From NCBI GenBank assembly GCA_005046945.1, contig SUSS01000024.1, positions 1 through 41,611 on the forward strand: a DNA stretch of 41,611 nucleotides. The letters are read 5' to 3'. Positions 9,378 through 18,691 of this stretch are shown in pieces. A model generated the notes under the pieces. The model ran no database searches. It was not told where the DNA came from and was given only the letters and a program-made list of their open reading frames with translations. The first letter of the stretch is position 1. Each line of letters starts with the position of its first letter. The stretch comes from Tissierella creatinini. GTDB taxonomy: Bacteria; Bacillota; Clostridia; Tissierellales; Tissierellaceae. The translations under genes were made by a program, and so were the position numbers.

Positions 9378-10106
9378 TCACAGAATTCCACTTCTAGAAA
9401 GTATATCATCCCTGTCCTTAATGAAGGAATCAGCAATAATTAAATCTTCAGGAGTAGTTATCTTAATATTATCAAAGCTTCCCATAATCATCTTAATAGG
9501 ATGTCCAATTCTTTCTACAAGGGTACTATCATCTGTACCTACTATACCCTCTTCCATAGCGTGTTCATACCCTTCCTTTAAGAGACGAGTCCAAAAACAC
9601 TGAGGAGTCTGAGCTGCCCATAGCAAATCCCTCTTTGGTGTATGATGAACCACGTTCTTAGCATCAATTGCCTTTATAGTATCCTTCACGGGAACACCAA
9701 TTACACATGCACCATAATCTAATACTCCTTTTATACCAGCCTCTATAGACTCCATTCTTACAAAAGGTCTAGCACCATCATGAGTTAATACAATATCAGC
9801 CTTCTCGTTTAATGCCATAATTCCATTATATATAGAGTCTTGTCGTTCCTTTCCACCTCTAACTATATTAGTTACCTTCCTGAACCCATATTTCTTAACA
9901 ATCTCTTTTCTGCAATATTCAACTTCTTCTTCCTTAGATACTACAATTATTTCATCTATATATTTGCATTTGTCAAACTTTTCCAATGTATGAGCTAAAA
10001 TCGGTTTATTATCTATAGCTATAAACTGCTTATTTATTTTGCTACCCATTCTGTTACTCATACCTGCCGCTGCTACTATGACAGATACAAAATAATCATT
10101 GTACAT
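9378..10106 (-). CDS. ispD: 2-C-methyl-D-erythritol 4-phosphate cytidylyltransferase
   Basis: Third step of the methylerythritol phosphate pathway, transferring CMP from CTP to MEP. The 242-residue product has the glycosyltransferase-A-fold nucleotide site [22 protein letters not shown], then [10 protein letters not shown] (D/G/R of the active site), PVKDTIK, and [22 protein letters not shown] ribosome binding site precedes the ATG. It is followed by ispF after 16 nt; the two enzymes are neighbours in many bacteria and act one step apart. Confidence 0.96.
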   Translation of the reverse strand: MYNDYFVSVIVAAAGMSNRMGSKINKQFIAIDNKPILAHTLEKFDKCKYIDEIIVVSKEEEVEYCRKEIVKKYGFRKVTNIVRGGKERQDSIYNGIMALNEKADIVLTHDGARPFVRMESIEAGIKGVLDYGACVIGVPVKDTIKAIDAKNVVHHTPKRDLLWAAQTPQCFWTRLLKEGYEHAMEEGIVGTDDSTLVERIGHPIKMIMGSFDNIKITTPEDLIIADSFIKDRDDILSRSGIL

Positions 10107-10230
10107 TATTACACCTCAATTCAGATTAAACACTAATAAAATACTAACAAATTCCTAGTCATCATATGAAATTCATATAGCTCTTTTTAATTTCATTATA
10201 GCATAACCTTATTTAAATAAAAGAATAAAA

Positions 10231-10253
10231 TTTAGACCCTGGCGGGTCTAAAT
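10231..10253 (-). terminator. Rho-independent terminator after yacL
   Basis: A 9-bp perfect stem TTTAGACCC/GGGTCTAAA around a 4-nt loop immediately follows the yacL stop codon on the minus strand. It is followed by TTTTATTCTTTT. It separates yacL from ispD-ispF, for which a TATAAT-like -10 exists near 10190. Confidence 0.8.
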
Positions 10254-11351
10254 TTAAACTGCTTTATCAGCCAATTCTTTAGGTTTAGCAAATATCATCC
10301 TTCCAGCTGAAGTTTGAAGAACACTTGTTACTAGAACATCTATTGTTTCTCCTATATATTTTCTTCCTGATTCAACTACTATCATAGTCCCATCATCTAA
10401 ATATGCTAATCCTTGACCAGATTCCTTACCATCTTTAACTATTGTAACTTTCATTTCTTCACCTGGCAAAACAACAGGCTTGACTGCATTTGCCAATTCA
10501 TTAATATTTAATACATCTATTTTATGAACCTCTGCAACCTTATTTAAATTATAATCATTAGTTAAGATCTCTCCCTTTAATAACTGGGTAAGTTTCAATA
10601 GTTTTGAATCCACCTCTTGAATATCTTCAAATTTCTTTTCATGTATAATTATTTCTACGTCCAATTCCTTCTGTATCTTATTTAAGATATCAAGTCCTCT
10701 TCTACCCCTATTTCTCTTTAAACCATCAGAAGAATCAGCAATATGTTGCAGTTCTTCTAGAACGAAAACAGGAATAACTAATGGGCCTTCAATGAAACCG
10801 GTTTGGATAATATCAGCTATTCTGCCATCTATTATTACACTTGTATCTAGGATTTTAGGACATGACTTATAGCTTTTAGCCTTCTCCTTACCCTTCCTTG
10901 ATATGTTGATACTTCCTATAGATGTAGTTATATCTTCCCTTTTCTTAGAAGGAATTGTTATCCCAAGGTAGCCAAAAAATCCGTATAGAATAATAGAACC
11001 TATAACACCTACATATGGTATCTCTAAATTGAATAAGGGCTGACTTAAAAGGTATGCTATTATAAGCCCTACTATAAGCCCTATAGAGCTAAATGTAATA
11101 TCCAAAACAGGAATTTTTTGCAGTTCATTTTCAATAAATCCTATAAGTTTTTTAGTCTTTTTAATAATTCTCGAAGATAAAAAATAAAATATAATTCCAA
11201 ATAATAGACTTAAACCTATAGTTAAAATTATCTGTATCCATCCGCTTAAAGATATATTTAAAGCTTCTATAGAAGTTATAAATGATAAAACCCCGATACC
11301 TAGCAATACCCCTATTAAGGAAATTGCGATTTTTAAAACTTTATCTATCAT
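10254..11351 (-). CDS. yacL: YacL-type PIN-TRAM membrane protein
   Basis: Putative membrane-anchored RNase of the PIN/TRAM family; the biological role is not established. The 365-residue protein begins with two pairs of hydrophobic segments (residues about 8-28, 39-60, 80-105, 112-132). It continues with a PIN domain, CPKILDTSVIIDGRIADIIQTGF with the first catalytic aspartate, LKRNRGRRGLDILNKIQ, and ILTNDYNLNKVAE with a further aspartate. A C-terminal TRAM domain (about 295-355), GEEMKVTIVKDGKESGQGLAYLDDGTMIVVE, is typical of RNA binding. It stands between carD and ispD, the usual Firmicutes context, and ends in a strong terminator. Confidence 0.93.
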   Translation of the reverse strand: MIDKVLKIAISLIGVLLGIGVLSFITSIEALNISLSGWIQIILTIGLSLLFGIIFYFLSSRIIKKTKKLIGFIENELQKIPVLDITFSSIGLIVGLIIAYLLSQPLFNLEIPYVGVIGSIILYGFFGYLGITIPSKKREDITTSIGSINISRKGKEKAKSYKSCPKILDTSVIIDGRIADIIQTGFIEGPLVIPVFVLEELQHIADSSDGLKRNRGRRGLDILNKIQKELDVEIIIHEKKFEDIQEVDSKLLKLTQLLKGEILTNDYNLNKVAEVHKIDVLNINELANAVKPVVLPGEEMKVTIVKDGKESGQGLAYLDDGTMIVVESGRKYIGETIDVLVTSVLQTSAGRMIFAKPKELADKAV

Positions 11352-11503
11352 AAAACCACCTCAATTCAATATAATTATTATTGCTACACATTATAACACC
11401 TGTATTAAGTACATAAATATGATTTGATCTAAGTCACCTCATATTCATAATTATTTCCAAACCAAGTCAATTATATACCAATTATATTATAAAATAAATC
11501 TAT

Positions 11504-12013
11504 TTATCCATTTGCATTTGATTTATCTTCATCTAGATATTTAACAGATTCATCAATAAGTTTTTCAGCTTCTTCAATACTCAAATCACATACAAGAACC
11601 ATTTCCGAAATCAACATTTGCTTTGCAGAATTTACCATCTTCCTTTCTCCTGTAGATAGGCTTTTTTCAGTATCTAAAAGCATTAAGTTTCTTACTACAG
11701 CCGCTAGCTCAAATATATCGCCTGATTTGATCCTATCCATATTAGCCCTATACCTTCTATTCCAGTTATGAGGCATTTCTGTCATATGCCCCCTTAAAAT
11801 CTTTATTACCCGATCGATTTCTTCAGTTCCAACGATAGGTCTTACCCCAACTTCATCTACTGTATCCACGGGCACCATTACCTTCATATCTCCAATAGGC
11901 ATTCTCATAATATAATATGTTCTTTTTTCACCTAATACCTCTATTTCTTTGTTTTCTACGATTACACCAGCTCCGTGTATCGGATAAAAAATCCTATCCC
12001 CTATGTTAAACAT
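11504..12013 (-). CDS. carD: CarD/CdnL family transcription regulator
   Basis: CarD-family proteins bind the RNA polymerase beta subunit and help open promoters, notably of rRNA genes. The 169-residue protein has the N-terminal Tudor-like interaction domain, MFNIGDRIFYPIHGAGVIVENKE, running to KVMVPVDTVDEVGVR (about residues 1-60). A helical C-terminal DNA-contacting domain includes HNWNRRYRANMDRIKSGDIFELAAVVRNLMLLD. AAGGAGGGTG precedes the ATG. It is transcribed toward yacL from a divergent promoter shared with the plus-strand gene at 12252. Confidence 0.93.
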   Translation of the reverse strand: MFNIGDRIFYPIHGAGVIVENKEIEVLGEKRTYYIMRMPIGDMKVMVPVDTVDEVGVRPIVGTEEIDRVIKILRGHMTEMPHNWNRRYRANMDRIKSGDIFELAAVVRNLMLLDTEKSLSTGERKMVNSAKQMLISEMVLVCDLSIEEAEKLIDESVKYLDEDKSNANG

Positions 12014-12114
12014 TAAACACCCTCCTTAATCATTAAAACAATGAAACTCTTTTAGAACAACTTAAAGCAGTATATATCTATTATACATTAATAAGGGAAA
12101 TATGTAAAGTTATC

Positions 12115-12144
12115 ATCTTATCACATTGACTTTTAGGTTGTCAA
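12115..12144 (-). promoter_or_regulatory. Sigma-A type promoter of carD
   Basis: Minus-strand TTGACA (12139-12144), 18-nt spacer, TAAGAT (12115-12120). It diverges from the plus-strand promoter at 12191-12220, with about 46 nt between the two -35 boxes. The AT-rich stretch between could host a shared regulator. Confidence 0.7.
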
Positions 12145-12190
12145 TATATATTGTAAAAATATATAGATTCAAAATAATTGATATAATTAT

Positions 12191-12220
12191 TTGACAACAA
12201 CTCGTCCATAAAAGTATAAT
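12191..12220 (+). promoter_or_regulatory. Sigma-A type promoter of the plus-strand small gene
   Basis: TTGACA at 12191-12196 and TATAAT at 12215-12220 with an 18-nt spacer, both perfect consensus boxes. The ATG lies 31 nt beyond the -10, behind a GGGGAGG ribosome binding site. This supports real expression of the only plus-strand gene. Confidence 0.78.
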
Positions 12221-12251
12221 TGAAACAAGAATACTAATCGGGGAGGATATA

Positions 12252-12668
12252 ATGGACACCAAAAATAAGGTCAACCAAAACGATACTATTTGTGATAATT
12301 TTCAGAATCAGGTTTCTTTAGTTCTTATTAGACATAAGAGTATGTTAGATATAATGACTAAGTTAGATGAATATAATGCAAGAATAAACAGGGCTATTGC
12401 AAAATCCGTAACTTACTGTGGCTGTATTTCTATAAATGCAACTAAGCAGGATTTTGGTAATGATTCATTTGAGAATATGCAAAAAAAAGCTGAAACTCAT
12501 GTTGAAGGTAAGATATGTGAAAACTGTAAGGATATTTTAGAGGAAGAAATGGGTTCATATATGTTCTATCTTGCATCACTATGCAATACTTTGGGCATGG
12601 ATCTTTCAGATATTCTTGAAAAAGAATATGATAGAATAAAAACTTTAGGAATATATAGTTTAAAATAA
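12252..12668 (+). CDS. Conserved small protein with CxC and CxxC motifs, function unknown
   Basis: A 138-residue soluble protein, the only plus-strand gene in the window, with a consensus promoter, a good GGGGAGG ribosome binding site and its own terminator, so clearly a real gene. Cysteines form a TYCGCI pair (C56, C58) and an ICENC pair (C89, C92), consistent with a zinc or iron site. The C-terminal EEEMGSYMFYLASLCNTLGMDLSDILEKEYDRI looks like the helical core of MazG-like pyrophosphohydrolases, but the EExxE/ExxD metal-binding set is not complete, so enzymatic activity is doubtful. From memory, similar proteins lie near radA in other Clostridia, sometimes with a DUF1573 label in longer relatives; this is unverified. 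Confidence 0.85.
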   Translation: MDTKNKVNQNDTICDNFQNQVSLVLIRHKSMLDIMTKLDEYNARINRAIAKSVTYCGCISINATKQDFGNDSFENMQKKAETHVEGKICENCKDILEEEMGSYMFYLASLCNTLGMDLSDILEKEYDRIKTLGIYSLK

Positions 12669-12674
12669 GTATTT

Positions 12675-12707
12675 AAAGGCTAAGGTAAAACTCTTAGCCT
12701 TTTTTTA
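12675..12707 (+). terminator. Rho-independent terminator of the plus-strand gene
   Basis: AAAGGCTAAG (12675-12684) pairs with CTTAGCCTTT (12693-12702) across an 8-nt loop, followed by a run of T. It starts 6 nt after the stop codon and lies in the convergent gap with radA. Confidence 0.9.
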
Positions 12708-12750
12708 AATATCAGAGGTAATATTGCATAGCGATTGCTTCACACCATTA
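12704..12750 (-). repeat. Copy of the sigH-leader repeat in the convergent gap next to radA
   Basis: On the minus strand it reads TAATGGTGTGAAGCAAT, about ten variable bases, then ATTACCTCTGATATTTAAA. The same two blocks with a similar spacing occur at 1299-1343 in the sigH leader. The GAAGCAAT and ATTACCTC arms can pair with G-U wobbles in both copies. The element begins 7 nt after the radA stop codon. The match over the conserved blocks is too long for chance in neighbouring AT-rich gaps. Confidence 0.65.
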
Positions 12751-12757
12751 CAAAGAA

Positions 12758-14161
12758 TTAATTCGTTTTAGAAGCGGGGGATATCTTTACCTCGTTATAT
12801 ATATGGTTAATTACCTCCTTAAGGGTTCTATATTCTACAATCTCAAGATTTGTTGTCTGTATATTTCTTCCATAACCGATTGCTACAAACGCCTTCTTAA
12901 AACCCATCCTGTCAACTTCTCTTAACCTAGCTTCAAGGGATGGAACTTTTTTCAACTCACCCGTAAGCCCTACATCAGATATGAATACAAAGTCATTAGG
13001 TATTGCAATTTCAAAAACTGATGAAACTATGGACATAATTACTGCCAAATTAGATGATTGTTCCTTAAGTCTTATACCTCCAGTTGTCTTTATGACAATA
13101 TTCTTATCGAATAGTTTAATTCCACCTCTTTGCTCTAAAATGGATACTAGGGTATTAAGTTGCTCTCTTTTTAAGGATTCTCCGATCCTAGATGGATATG
13201 GAGTAAAGGATTGTGAAACCAGGGATTCTATTTCAAGAATTATAGGTCTAGTACCTTCTCTTACCACTGTATGACAGCTTCCGGAAATCACACTATTATC
13301 TTCTCTATGAGTCATAAAGTATTCAGATGGATTATCTATTGAGATTATTCCATCTTCAGTCATATTGAAAAATCCCATTTCTCCTGTAGACCCATATCGA
13401 TTTTTTGTTGAAAGCAAGGCTCTAAGCTCTTCTCCACTTTCCCCTTCAATAATTAATACCGTATCTACTAGATGTTCTAACGCTCTCACTCCTGCTATTT
13501 CATCCTCCTTGGTCATCTGTCCAATGATAAATATGGCTCTCGGTCTATCCGGATTCTTTGCTACCTTAACCAATTCATAAGCACATTCCATAGTCTGTGT
13601 AGGAGAACCTGCCCTGGATGTTGGAAAGGCCTCTAAAATGAATGTCTGTATACTGTCTATGATTACTAAGTCGGGATCTATTTCTTCAATTTTTTCAAGT
13701 ACATTATCCATACTATTATCCGATATTACCCAAAGATTGGAATCTATATTTTTTATTATCCTATCTGCCCTAGCTTTAATTTGAGATTCTGATTCCTCTC
13801 CAGAAGCATATAGAACCTTATTCCCCATGGAAGATAGTTCATTTGCCACCTGTAACAGAAGGGTAGACTTCCCGGCTCCAGGTTTTGCGGCAAGAATTGT
13901 GACACTGTCCTTTACCATTCCGCCGCCCATTACTCTATTGAATTCGCTAATACCAGTTACTATCCTATGGCTGTTACTCGTCTCAACATCTAAAAGCCTT
14001 TTGCTACTCTTTTTCCTTAAAGAAGTTTGAACTCCACTTGTTTTCTTCAATTCAAGTATCTTTTCTACCATGGTACCCCAAGAATTGCATTCAGGACATC
14101 TTCCCATAAAGCCAGACATTTCATATCCACACTCACTACATACATATATACTCTTTTTCAT
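12758..14161 (-). CDS. radA: DNA repair protein RadA/Sms
   Basis: RadA is a RecA-like ATPase and branch-migration helicase in recombination. The 467-residue protein has an N-terminal zinc finger (CSECGYEMSGFMGRCPEC, residues 8-25), Walker A AAKPGAGKS, Walker B LVIIDSIQT, the RadA-specific KNRYGSTGEMGFF (most family members have KNRFGST), and a C-terminal Lon-like domain including GELKKVPSLEARLREVDRMGF. It follows clpC by 66 nt, as in B. subtilis. Downstream of it one would expect disA; here there is only a convergent gene. Confidence 0.96.
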   Translation of the reverse strand: MKKSIYVCSECGYEMSGFMGRCPECNSWGTMVEKILELKKTSGVQTSLRKKSSKRLLDVETSNSHRIVTGISEFNRVMGGGMVKDSVTILAAKPGAGKSTLLLQVANELSSMGNKVLYASGEESESQIKARADRIIKNIDSNLWVISDNSMDNVLEKIEEIDPDLVIIDSIQTFILEAFPTSRAGSPTQTMECAYELVKVAKNPDRPRAIFIIGQMTKEDEIAGVRALEHLVDTVLIIEGESGEELRALLSTKNRYGSTGEMGFFNMTEDGIISIDNPSEYFMTHREDNSVISGSCHTVVREGTRPIILEIESLVSQSFTPYPSRIGESLKREQLNTLVSILEQRGGIKLFDKNIVIKTTGGIRLKEQSSNLAVIMSIVSSVFEIAIPNDFVFISDVGLTGELKKVPSLEARLREVDRMGFKKAFVAIGYGRNIQTTNLEIVEYRTLKEVINHIYNEVKISPASKTN

Positions 14162-14213
14162 ATATCCCCCTTAGAAATACAGTCTTTAGCAGAAATCGGA
14201 TTAGGTCATGAGA

Positions 14214-14237
14214 AAGCCTGTAAAAATTTACAGGCTT
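14214..14237 (-). terminator. Hairpin at the clpC stop codon (weak terminator)
   Basis: AAGCCTGTAA/TTACAGGCTT, 10 bp with a 4-nt loop, includes the clpC stop codon on the minus strand and is followed by TCTCATG, not a U run. It may reduce read-through into radA or protect the 3' end. Confidence 0.5.
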
Positions 14238-16660
14238 CCCTTAAATGTTAGTTTATCATTCTCATAATCGATTATTATATCGCCTTCTTTTGAGACTGTA
14301 CCCTTAAGTATTTCTTCCGCAAGCTGGTCTTCTATCATCTTTCTAATAGTTCTTTCTAAAGGTCTTGCTCCATAAACAGGGTCAAATCCTTGTTTAGCAA
14401 TGTAGCCCTTCATATTGTCAGAAACCTTAACATTTACATCCATTCTTGCAAGACGTTTCTCAAGGTCTTCTATCATTAATTCTACAATTTCCTTGACATG
14501 GTCTTCCTTCAAAGAGTGGAATACAATTATATCGTCCAACCTATTTAAGAATTCAGGTCTAAAGGTACGTTTTAACTCTTCAGTAATAGTCTCCTTCATT
14601 CTTTCGTATTCTTCCTTCTTAACATCAAGGACAGTGGCAAATCCAAGAGTATTTTGTTTCCTTACGGAAGTAGCACCTACATTAGAAGTCATAATTATAA
14701 CAGTATTCTTAAAGTCTACTGTTTTCCCCTTAGAATCAGTAAGCCTTCCATCATCTAGTATTTGCAGAAGCATATTAAACACATCAGGATGTGCCTTTTC
14801 GATTTCATCGAAAAGTACAACAGAATATGGCTTTCTCCTTACAGCTTCAGTTAGCTGACCTCCCTCATCATAACCAACATATCCCGGAGGTGAACCTACT
14901 AACCTTGAAACGGAATGTTTTTCCATATACTCACTCATATCTATTCTTATCATAGCATCTTCTTCACCGAATAGGGCCTCTGCTAATGCCTTTGCCAAAT
15001 ATGTCTTTCCTACCCCAGTAGGACCAACAAAAATAAAACTTCCAATTGGCTTATTAGGGTCCTTTAAACCTACCCTTGCTCTTCTAACTGCATTAGAAAC
15101 CGCTTCAACTGCCTGTTCCTGTCCTATTACCTTCTTATGAAGAATTTTCTCTAAGTCCAGTAGCCTTGTGCTTTCCTCAGTAGTCATTCGGCTTACAGGA
15201 ACCCCTGTCCAATCTGATACAATATCTGCAATTTCATCATATCCAACTACCATATTGGTTGAATGCTTTTCCTTCTCCCATAGTACCTTATTGTTGGCAA
15301 TTTCATCTTTAAGTTGTTTTTCCTGATCTCTTATACTTGCTGCCTTTTCATAATTTTGAGTATTTATTGCTTCTTCCTTCTCCTGTTGTAAATCCTCAAG
15401 CTTATCCTCCAATTGCTTTAATGCGGATGGAGCTACATAAGCATTGACTCTCAGTTTTGATGCCGCCTCATCAATTAAATCTATAGCCTTATCAGGAAGA
15501 TATCTATCATTAATATATCTGCTTGATAATTCAGCCGCAGCTACCAAAGCTTCATCGGTGATCTTTACCCTATGATGAGCTTCATATTTATCCCTTAAGC
15601 CATGAAGTATCTTTATGGTGTCTTCAACATTTGGTTCTTCTACCATAATAGTCTGCAATCTTCTCTCTAAAGCCTTATCCTTTTCAATATATTTTCTATA
15701 CTCATCAATAGTCGTAGCTCCTACTATCTGCAGTTCCCCTCTTGCCAAATTAGGCTTTAAGATATTCGAGGCATCTATGGCACCTTCTGCAGCCCCGGCA
15801 CCTACAATGGTATGCATCTCATCTATAAATAAAATGACATCACCTGCTTCCTTAAGTTCATTCATAACCGCCTTAAGTCTCTCTTCAAATTCTCCTCTAT
15901 ATTTTGAACCTGCAATCATACCAGGTAGATCCAATGTAACAATCCTCTTGTTTTCAATAATAGCTGGTACATTACCTTCAATTATCCTCTGAGCTAATCC
16001 TTCTGCTATAGCAGTCTTACCTACACCCGGTTCACCTATTAGTACCGGATTATTCTTTGTTCTTCTACTCAATATTTGTATTACTCTTTCAATTTCTTTA
16101 GCCCTTCCAATAACAGGGTCTATTCTACCTTCTAGAGCTCTCTTATTTAAGTCAATGCTATATTTATCTAAATTCGGGGTGTCCTGTTTTTCCCCTTCTC
16201 CGCTCTGGTTGTTCTTGGATGAGTTATCAGTAATCATATCTATTACCCTTTCGGCTAATCTTTCCGAATCCACTCCTAATTTATTTAGAACAGCCGAAGC
16301 AACTCCTTCTCCTTCTGATATCAATCCAAGAAGAAGATGTTCAGTTCCAACATAATTATGCCCAAGATTTCTTGCTTCTAAGAAGCTTAATTCAAATATC
16401 CTTTTGGTCCTTGGAGTAAAGCCCAAGAGTTCAGCTTCGCTTTCTCCTTGACCGATGGTCTTTATAACTTCTTTTCGTGAGTTGTCTATATTCACACCAA
16501 ATTCCTTAAGAGCAAGGGCAGCTACTCCTTGAACTTCTGCTATTAATCCCAAAAGTAAGTGTTCTGTACCTACATAATTATGCTTTAATCCCTTAGCTTC
16601 TTCTTGGGCCAAAAGTATAGCTCTCTGAGCTCGTTCTGTAAATCTTCCAAACATTGCCAT
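14228..16660 (-). CDS. clpC: ATP-dependent Clp protease ATPase subunit ClpC
   Basis: HSP100 unfoldase that feeds proteins, including McsB arginine-phosphorylated ones, to ClpP. The 810-residue protein has two N-domain repeats (residues about 1-145, each with [14 protein letters not shown]), first AAA module with GEPGVGKT (209-216), a coiled UVR-like middle domain ([24 protein letters not shown], near 420-445), second AAA module with GPTGVGKT, and an NTLGF tripeptide loop in the ClpP-docking position. The GGAGG ribosome binding site overlaps the last codons of mcsB, whose stop is 1 nt away, so the two are coupled. The first gene of the operon is ctsR, which presumably represses it. Confidence 0.97.
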   Translation of the reverse strand: MAMFGRFTERAQRAILLAQEEAKGLKHNYVGTEHLLLGLIAEVQGVAALALKEFGVNIDNSRKEVIKTIGQGESEAELLGFTPRTKRIFELSFLEARNLGHNYVGTEHLLLGLISEGEGVASAVLNKLGVDSERLAERVIDMITDNSSKNNQSGEGEKQDTPNLDKYSIDLNKRALEGRIDPVIGRAKEIERVIQILSRRTKNNPVLIGEPGVGKTAIAEGLAQRIIEGNVPAIIENKRIVTLDLPGMIAGSKYRGEFEERLKAVMNELKEAGDVILFIDEMHTIVGAGAAEGAIDASNILKPNLARGELQIVGATTIDEYRKYIEKDKALERRLQTIMVEEPNVEDTIKILHGLRDKYEAHHRVKITDEALVAAAELSSRYINDRYLPDKAIDLIDEAASKLRVNAYVAPSALKQLEDKLEDLQQEKEEAINTQNYEKAASIRDQEKQLKDEIANNKVLWEKEKHSTNMVVGYDEIADIVSDWTGVPVSRMTTEESTRLLDLEKILHKKVIGQEQAVEAVSNAVRRARVGLKDPNKPIGSFIFVGPTGVGKTYLAKALAEALFGEEDAMIRIDMSEYMEKHSVSRLVGSPPGYVGYDEGGQLTEAVRRKPYSVVLFDEIEKAHPDVFNMLLQILDDGRLTDSKGKTVDFKNTVIIMTSNVGATSVRKQNTLGFATVLDVKKEEYERMKETITEELKRTFRPEFLNRLDDIIVFHSLKEDHVKEIVELMIEDLEKRLARMDVNVKVSDNMKGYIAKQGFDPVYGARPLERTIRKMIEDQLAEEILKGTVSKEGDIIIDYENDKLTFKGSL

Positions 16661-16661
16661 A

Positions 16662-17690
16662 TTATACCTCCATTCTAGAAAGATGATTTCTTATTATCTC
16701 TGCTCTTATTTTATCCCTTTCATTCTTATCTAAATCAACATTTAATTTTTTCTGCATTGTAGCAGGCATTATTTCAATCATAAGCTCTATAATATTGATG
16801 CCTGAATCGTTTAATAAATATCCACAGTCAAATCCAAGCTTTAAAGCAGACAGATGATTCATAGCCTCCTTAGAGGACATTAATCTACTATGTTTAAGGA
16901 TTCCAAAGGACCTATATATTTTATCCTCTAATTCAAAGCCCTTCTTTTCCTTTAAATATTTTCTTACATTTCTTTCCTTCCCTACAATTTGAATTATTAT
17001 TTTATTTAATTTGTTGATAATCTCTTCTTCAGTCTGTCCAAGAGTAGTCTGATTAGAAACCTGATATAGATTTCCTGAAGCTTCGGTGCCTTCTCCATAT
17101 AGCCCTCTAACAGTAAGACCCAGCTTTCTTATAGCCTCAGTGAGGGAGTTCATATGGTTAATTATGGAAAGACAAGGTAGATGAAGCATTACAGATGCTC
17201 TCATTCCAGTTCCTACATTAGTTGGACATGCAGTTAAATAGCCAAGGTCGCTATCATAGGCATAATTCAGCTTAGATTCTAATTTATCATCTATTTCTGA
17301 ACAAAGCCTCCATGCTGCATCAAGATTCAATCCTGATAAAAGAGTCTGTATTCTTAAGTGATCTTCCTCATTTATCATAATGGTGGCTTTTTCATCCCCT
17401 CTAAGTAGAAAACTAGACTTATCGATTTGTCTAGTAAGTTCAGGGCTAATCAGGTGTTCTTCCATATACATTAACCTTTCCTTAACAGAAAGGTCCCTTA
17501 TTCTGAAAAACTTGTAGTTATCGTCAAAGCTTTCCTTCATAGTATCCAAAACTGTATTAGTCAGTTTATCCGCATCCTCAATATTTAGATATAGAGGGAA
17601 ATCAAAATCCTTTAAGTTTCTAGCTATTCTTATTCTCGTACTTATGGCTACATCCTGATCGGATTCCATGTTTTCAATCCAACTAGTCAC
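16662..17690 (-). CDS. mcsB: Protein arginine kinase McsB
   Basis: Phosphorylates arginine residues of misfolded proteins and of CtsR, tagging them for ClpC-ClpP. The 342-residue protein belongs to the ATP:guanido phosphotransferase family: ISTRIRIARNLKDFDFP at the N-terminus (phosphate-contacting arginines), EDHLRIQTLLSGLNLDAAW, CPTNVGTGMRASVMLHLP with the catalytic loop, and RGLYGEGTEASGNLYQVSNQ. The start is GTG with GGGG 7 nt upstream, following mcsA by 4 nt. No C-terminal truncation is evident. Confidence 0.96.
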   Translation of the reverse strand: MTSWIENMESDQDVAISTRIRIARNLKDFDFPLYLNIEDADKLTNTVLDTMKESFDDNYKFFRIRDLSVKERLMYMEEHLISPELTRQIDKSSFLLRGDEKATIMINEEDHLRIQTLLSGLNLDAAWRLCSEIDDKLESKLNYAYDSDLGYLTACPTNVGTGMRASVMLHLPCLSIINHMNSLTEAIRKLGLTVRGLYGEGTEASGNLYQVSNQTTLGQTEEEIINKLNKIIIQIVGKERNVRKYLKEKKGFELEDKIYRSFGILKHSRLMSSKEAMNHLSALKLGFDCGYLLNDSGINIIELMIEIMPATMQKKLNVDLDKNERDKIRAEIIRNHLSRMEV

Positions 17691-17694
17691 ATAA

Positions 17695-18204
17695 TCACCC
17701 CTTACATGTTCGAAGTTGTTCCTTAACTCGTTTTATTTCGTCTCTAATTTCAGCAGCTTTCTCAAATTCTTCCTTCTTAACAGCATCTTCAAGTTCTACT
17801 GAAAGGCCTTCAATATCCTTTTGTAGTTTAATATCAGGACTAAGCCTTTTTGGCGACTTCCCTATATGGTGTTTATGACCATGAATACCTTGAATAACAG
17901 GTTGTAGATATTCATTAAAATCTTCATAACATTTTGCACAACCTAGTTTTCCAGTCTTTTTAAACCTAGATAGGGTCAATCCGCAATTAGAGCAAGTAAT
18001 TTCCTCAGTACTTTCTTCATTTTTATCCTTTATATTTTCAAACAAGCCCGTAAAAAGTTTGTGTATTGAAAATGGATTGTCCATGTCAAAATCCTGATTT
18101 TCAATAGCACAAATTTCACAGAGATGCAACTCTTCAACCTTCCCATTAATTATCTTTGTATAGTGAAGCTTAGCAGTATTAACCTTACACTTATCACAAA
18201 GCAT
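17695..18204 (-). CDS. mcsA: McsA, activator of the McsB arginine kinase
   Basis: McsA binds zinc and activates McsB. The 169-residue protein has CDKC (residues 3-6) and CEIC (near 29-32) with a spaced second pair CSNCG and CAKCYEDF, the typical zinc-binding sets, and a C-terminal UVR motif (LEDAVKKEEFEKAAEIRDEIKRVKEQL, about 135-165). It is the second gene of the ctsR operon, 10 nt after ctsR and 4 nt before mcsB. AGAGGTG precedes the ATG. Confidence 0.95.
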   Translation of the reverse strand: MLCDKCKVNTAKLHYTKIINGKVEELHLCEICAIENQDFDMDNPFSIHKLFTGLFENIKDKNEESTEEITCSNCGLTLSRFKKTGKLGCAKCYEDFNEYLQPVIQGIHGHKHHIGKSPKRLSPDIKLQKDIEGLSVELEDAVKKEEFEKAAEIRDEIKRVKEQLRTCKG

Positions 18205-18214
18205 ATTATCACCT

Positions 18215-18670
18215 CTATTTAACTAAGATAAGCATAATATTTTTTAGAATATATGCTCTCAGAGAATTTCTTAAGGCCAAATCACATTTTAGAGAACTAT
18301 CTCCTATAGCAGCCTTTATTATATCAGATTCTCTTTGGCTTATAATGTCCTCCTCCAAAAGGCCTTCAATAAGATCAAAGGCCTTATTCTTTGTAATTGA
18401 ATCCCCTATAGTATTTACTATAATATCATTAATATCCTCATACTCGTTAATGCTAACCTTTATTATTTTAATATACCCACCACCACCTCTTCTACTCTCA
18501 ATATAATACCCTTTATTTTGTGTAAATCTTGTAGAAAGAACATAATTTATCTGAGACGGAGCACATTGAAAGTATTCGGCGAGTTCATTCCTTTGAATCT
18601 CTATAGTTCCATCTGCATTCTCCAGGAGATTCTTTATAAAGGCTTCTATAATATTGCTGACTCCAGACAT
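18215..18670 (-). CDS. ctsR: Transcriptional repressor of class III stress genes CtsR
   Basis: Dimeric winged-helix repressor of clp genes, inactivated by heat. The 151-residue protein has the N-terminal DNA-binding domain with LAEYFQCAPSQINYVLSTRFTQNKGYYIESRRGGGGYIKI. The RGGGG is the glycine-rich wing and heat sensor of the family. The C-terminal helical domain binds McsB. GGGAGG lies 7 nt before the ATG. A CtsR-like operator lies directly upstream, so autorepression is expected. Confidence 0.96.
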   Translation of the reverse strand: MSGVSNIIEAFIKNLLENADGTIEIQRNELAEYFQCAPSQINYVLSTRFTQNKGYYIESRRGGGGYIKIIKVSINEYEDINDIIVNTIGDSITKNKAFDLIEGLLEEDIISQRESDIIKAAIGDSSLKCDLALRNSLRAYILKNIMLILVK

Positions 18671-18691
18671 CTAATTCCTCCCAAGTTTGAC

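Noticed and set aside
9361-9436. Longer ispF start overlapping ispD
   Set aside because: The extension has no ribosome binding site and IspF proteins start at [10 protein letters not shown]; the ATG at 9361 has GGAG at the right distance.
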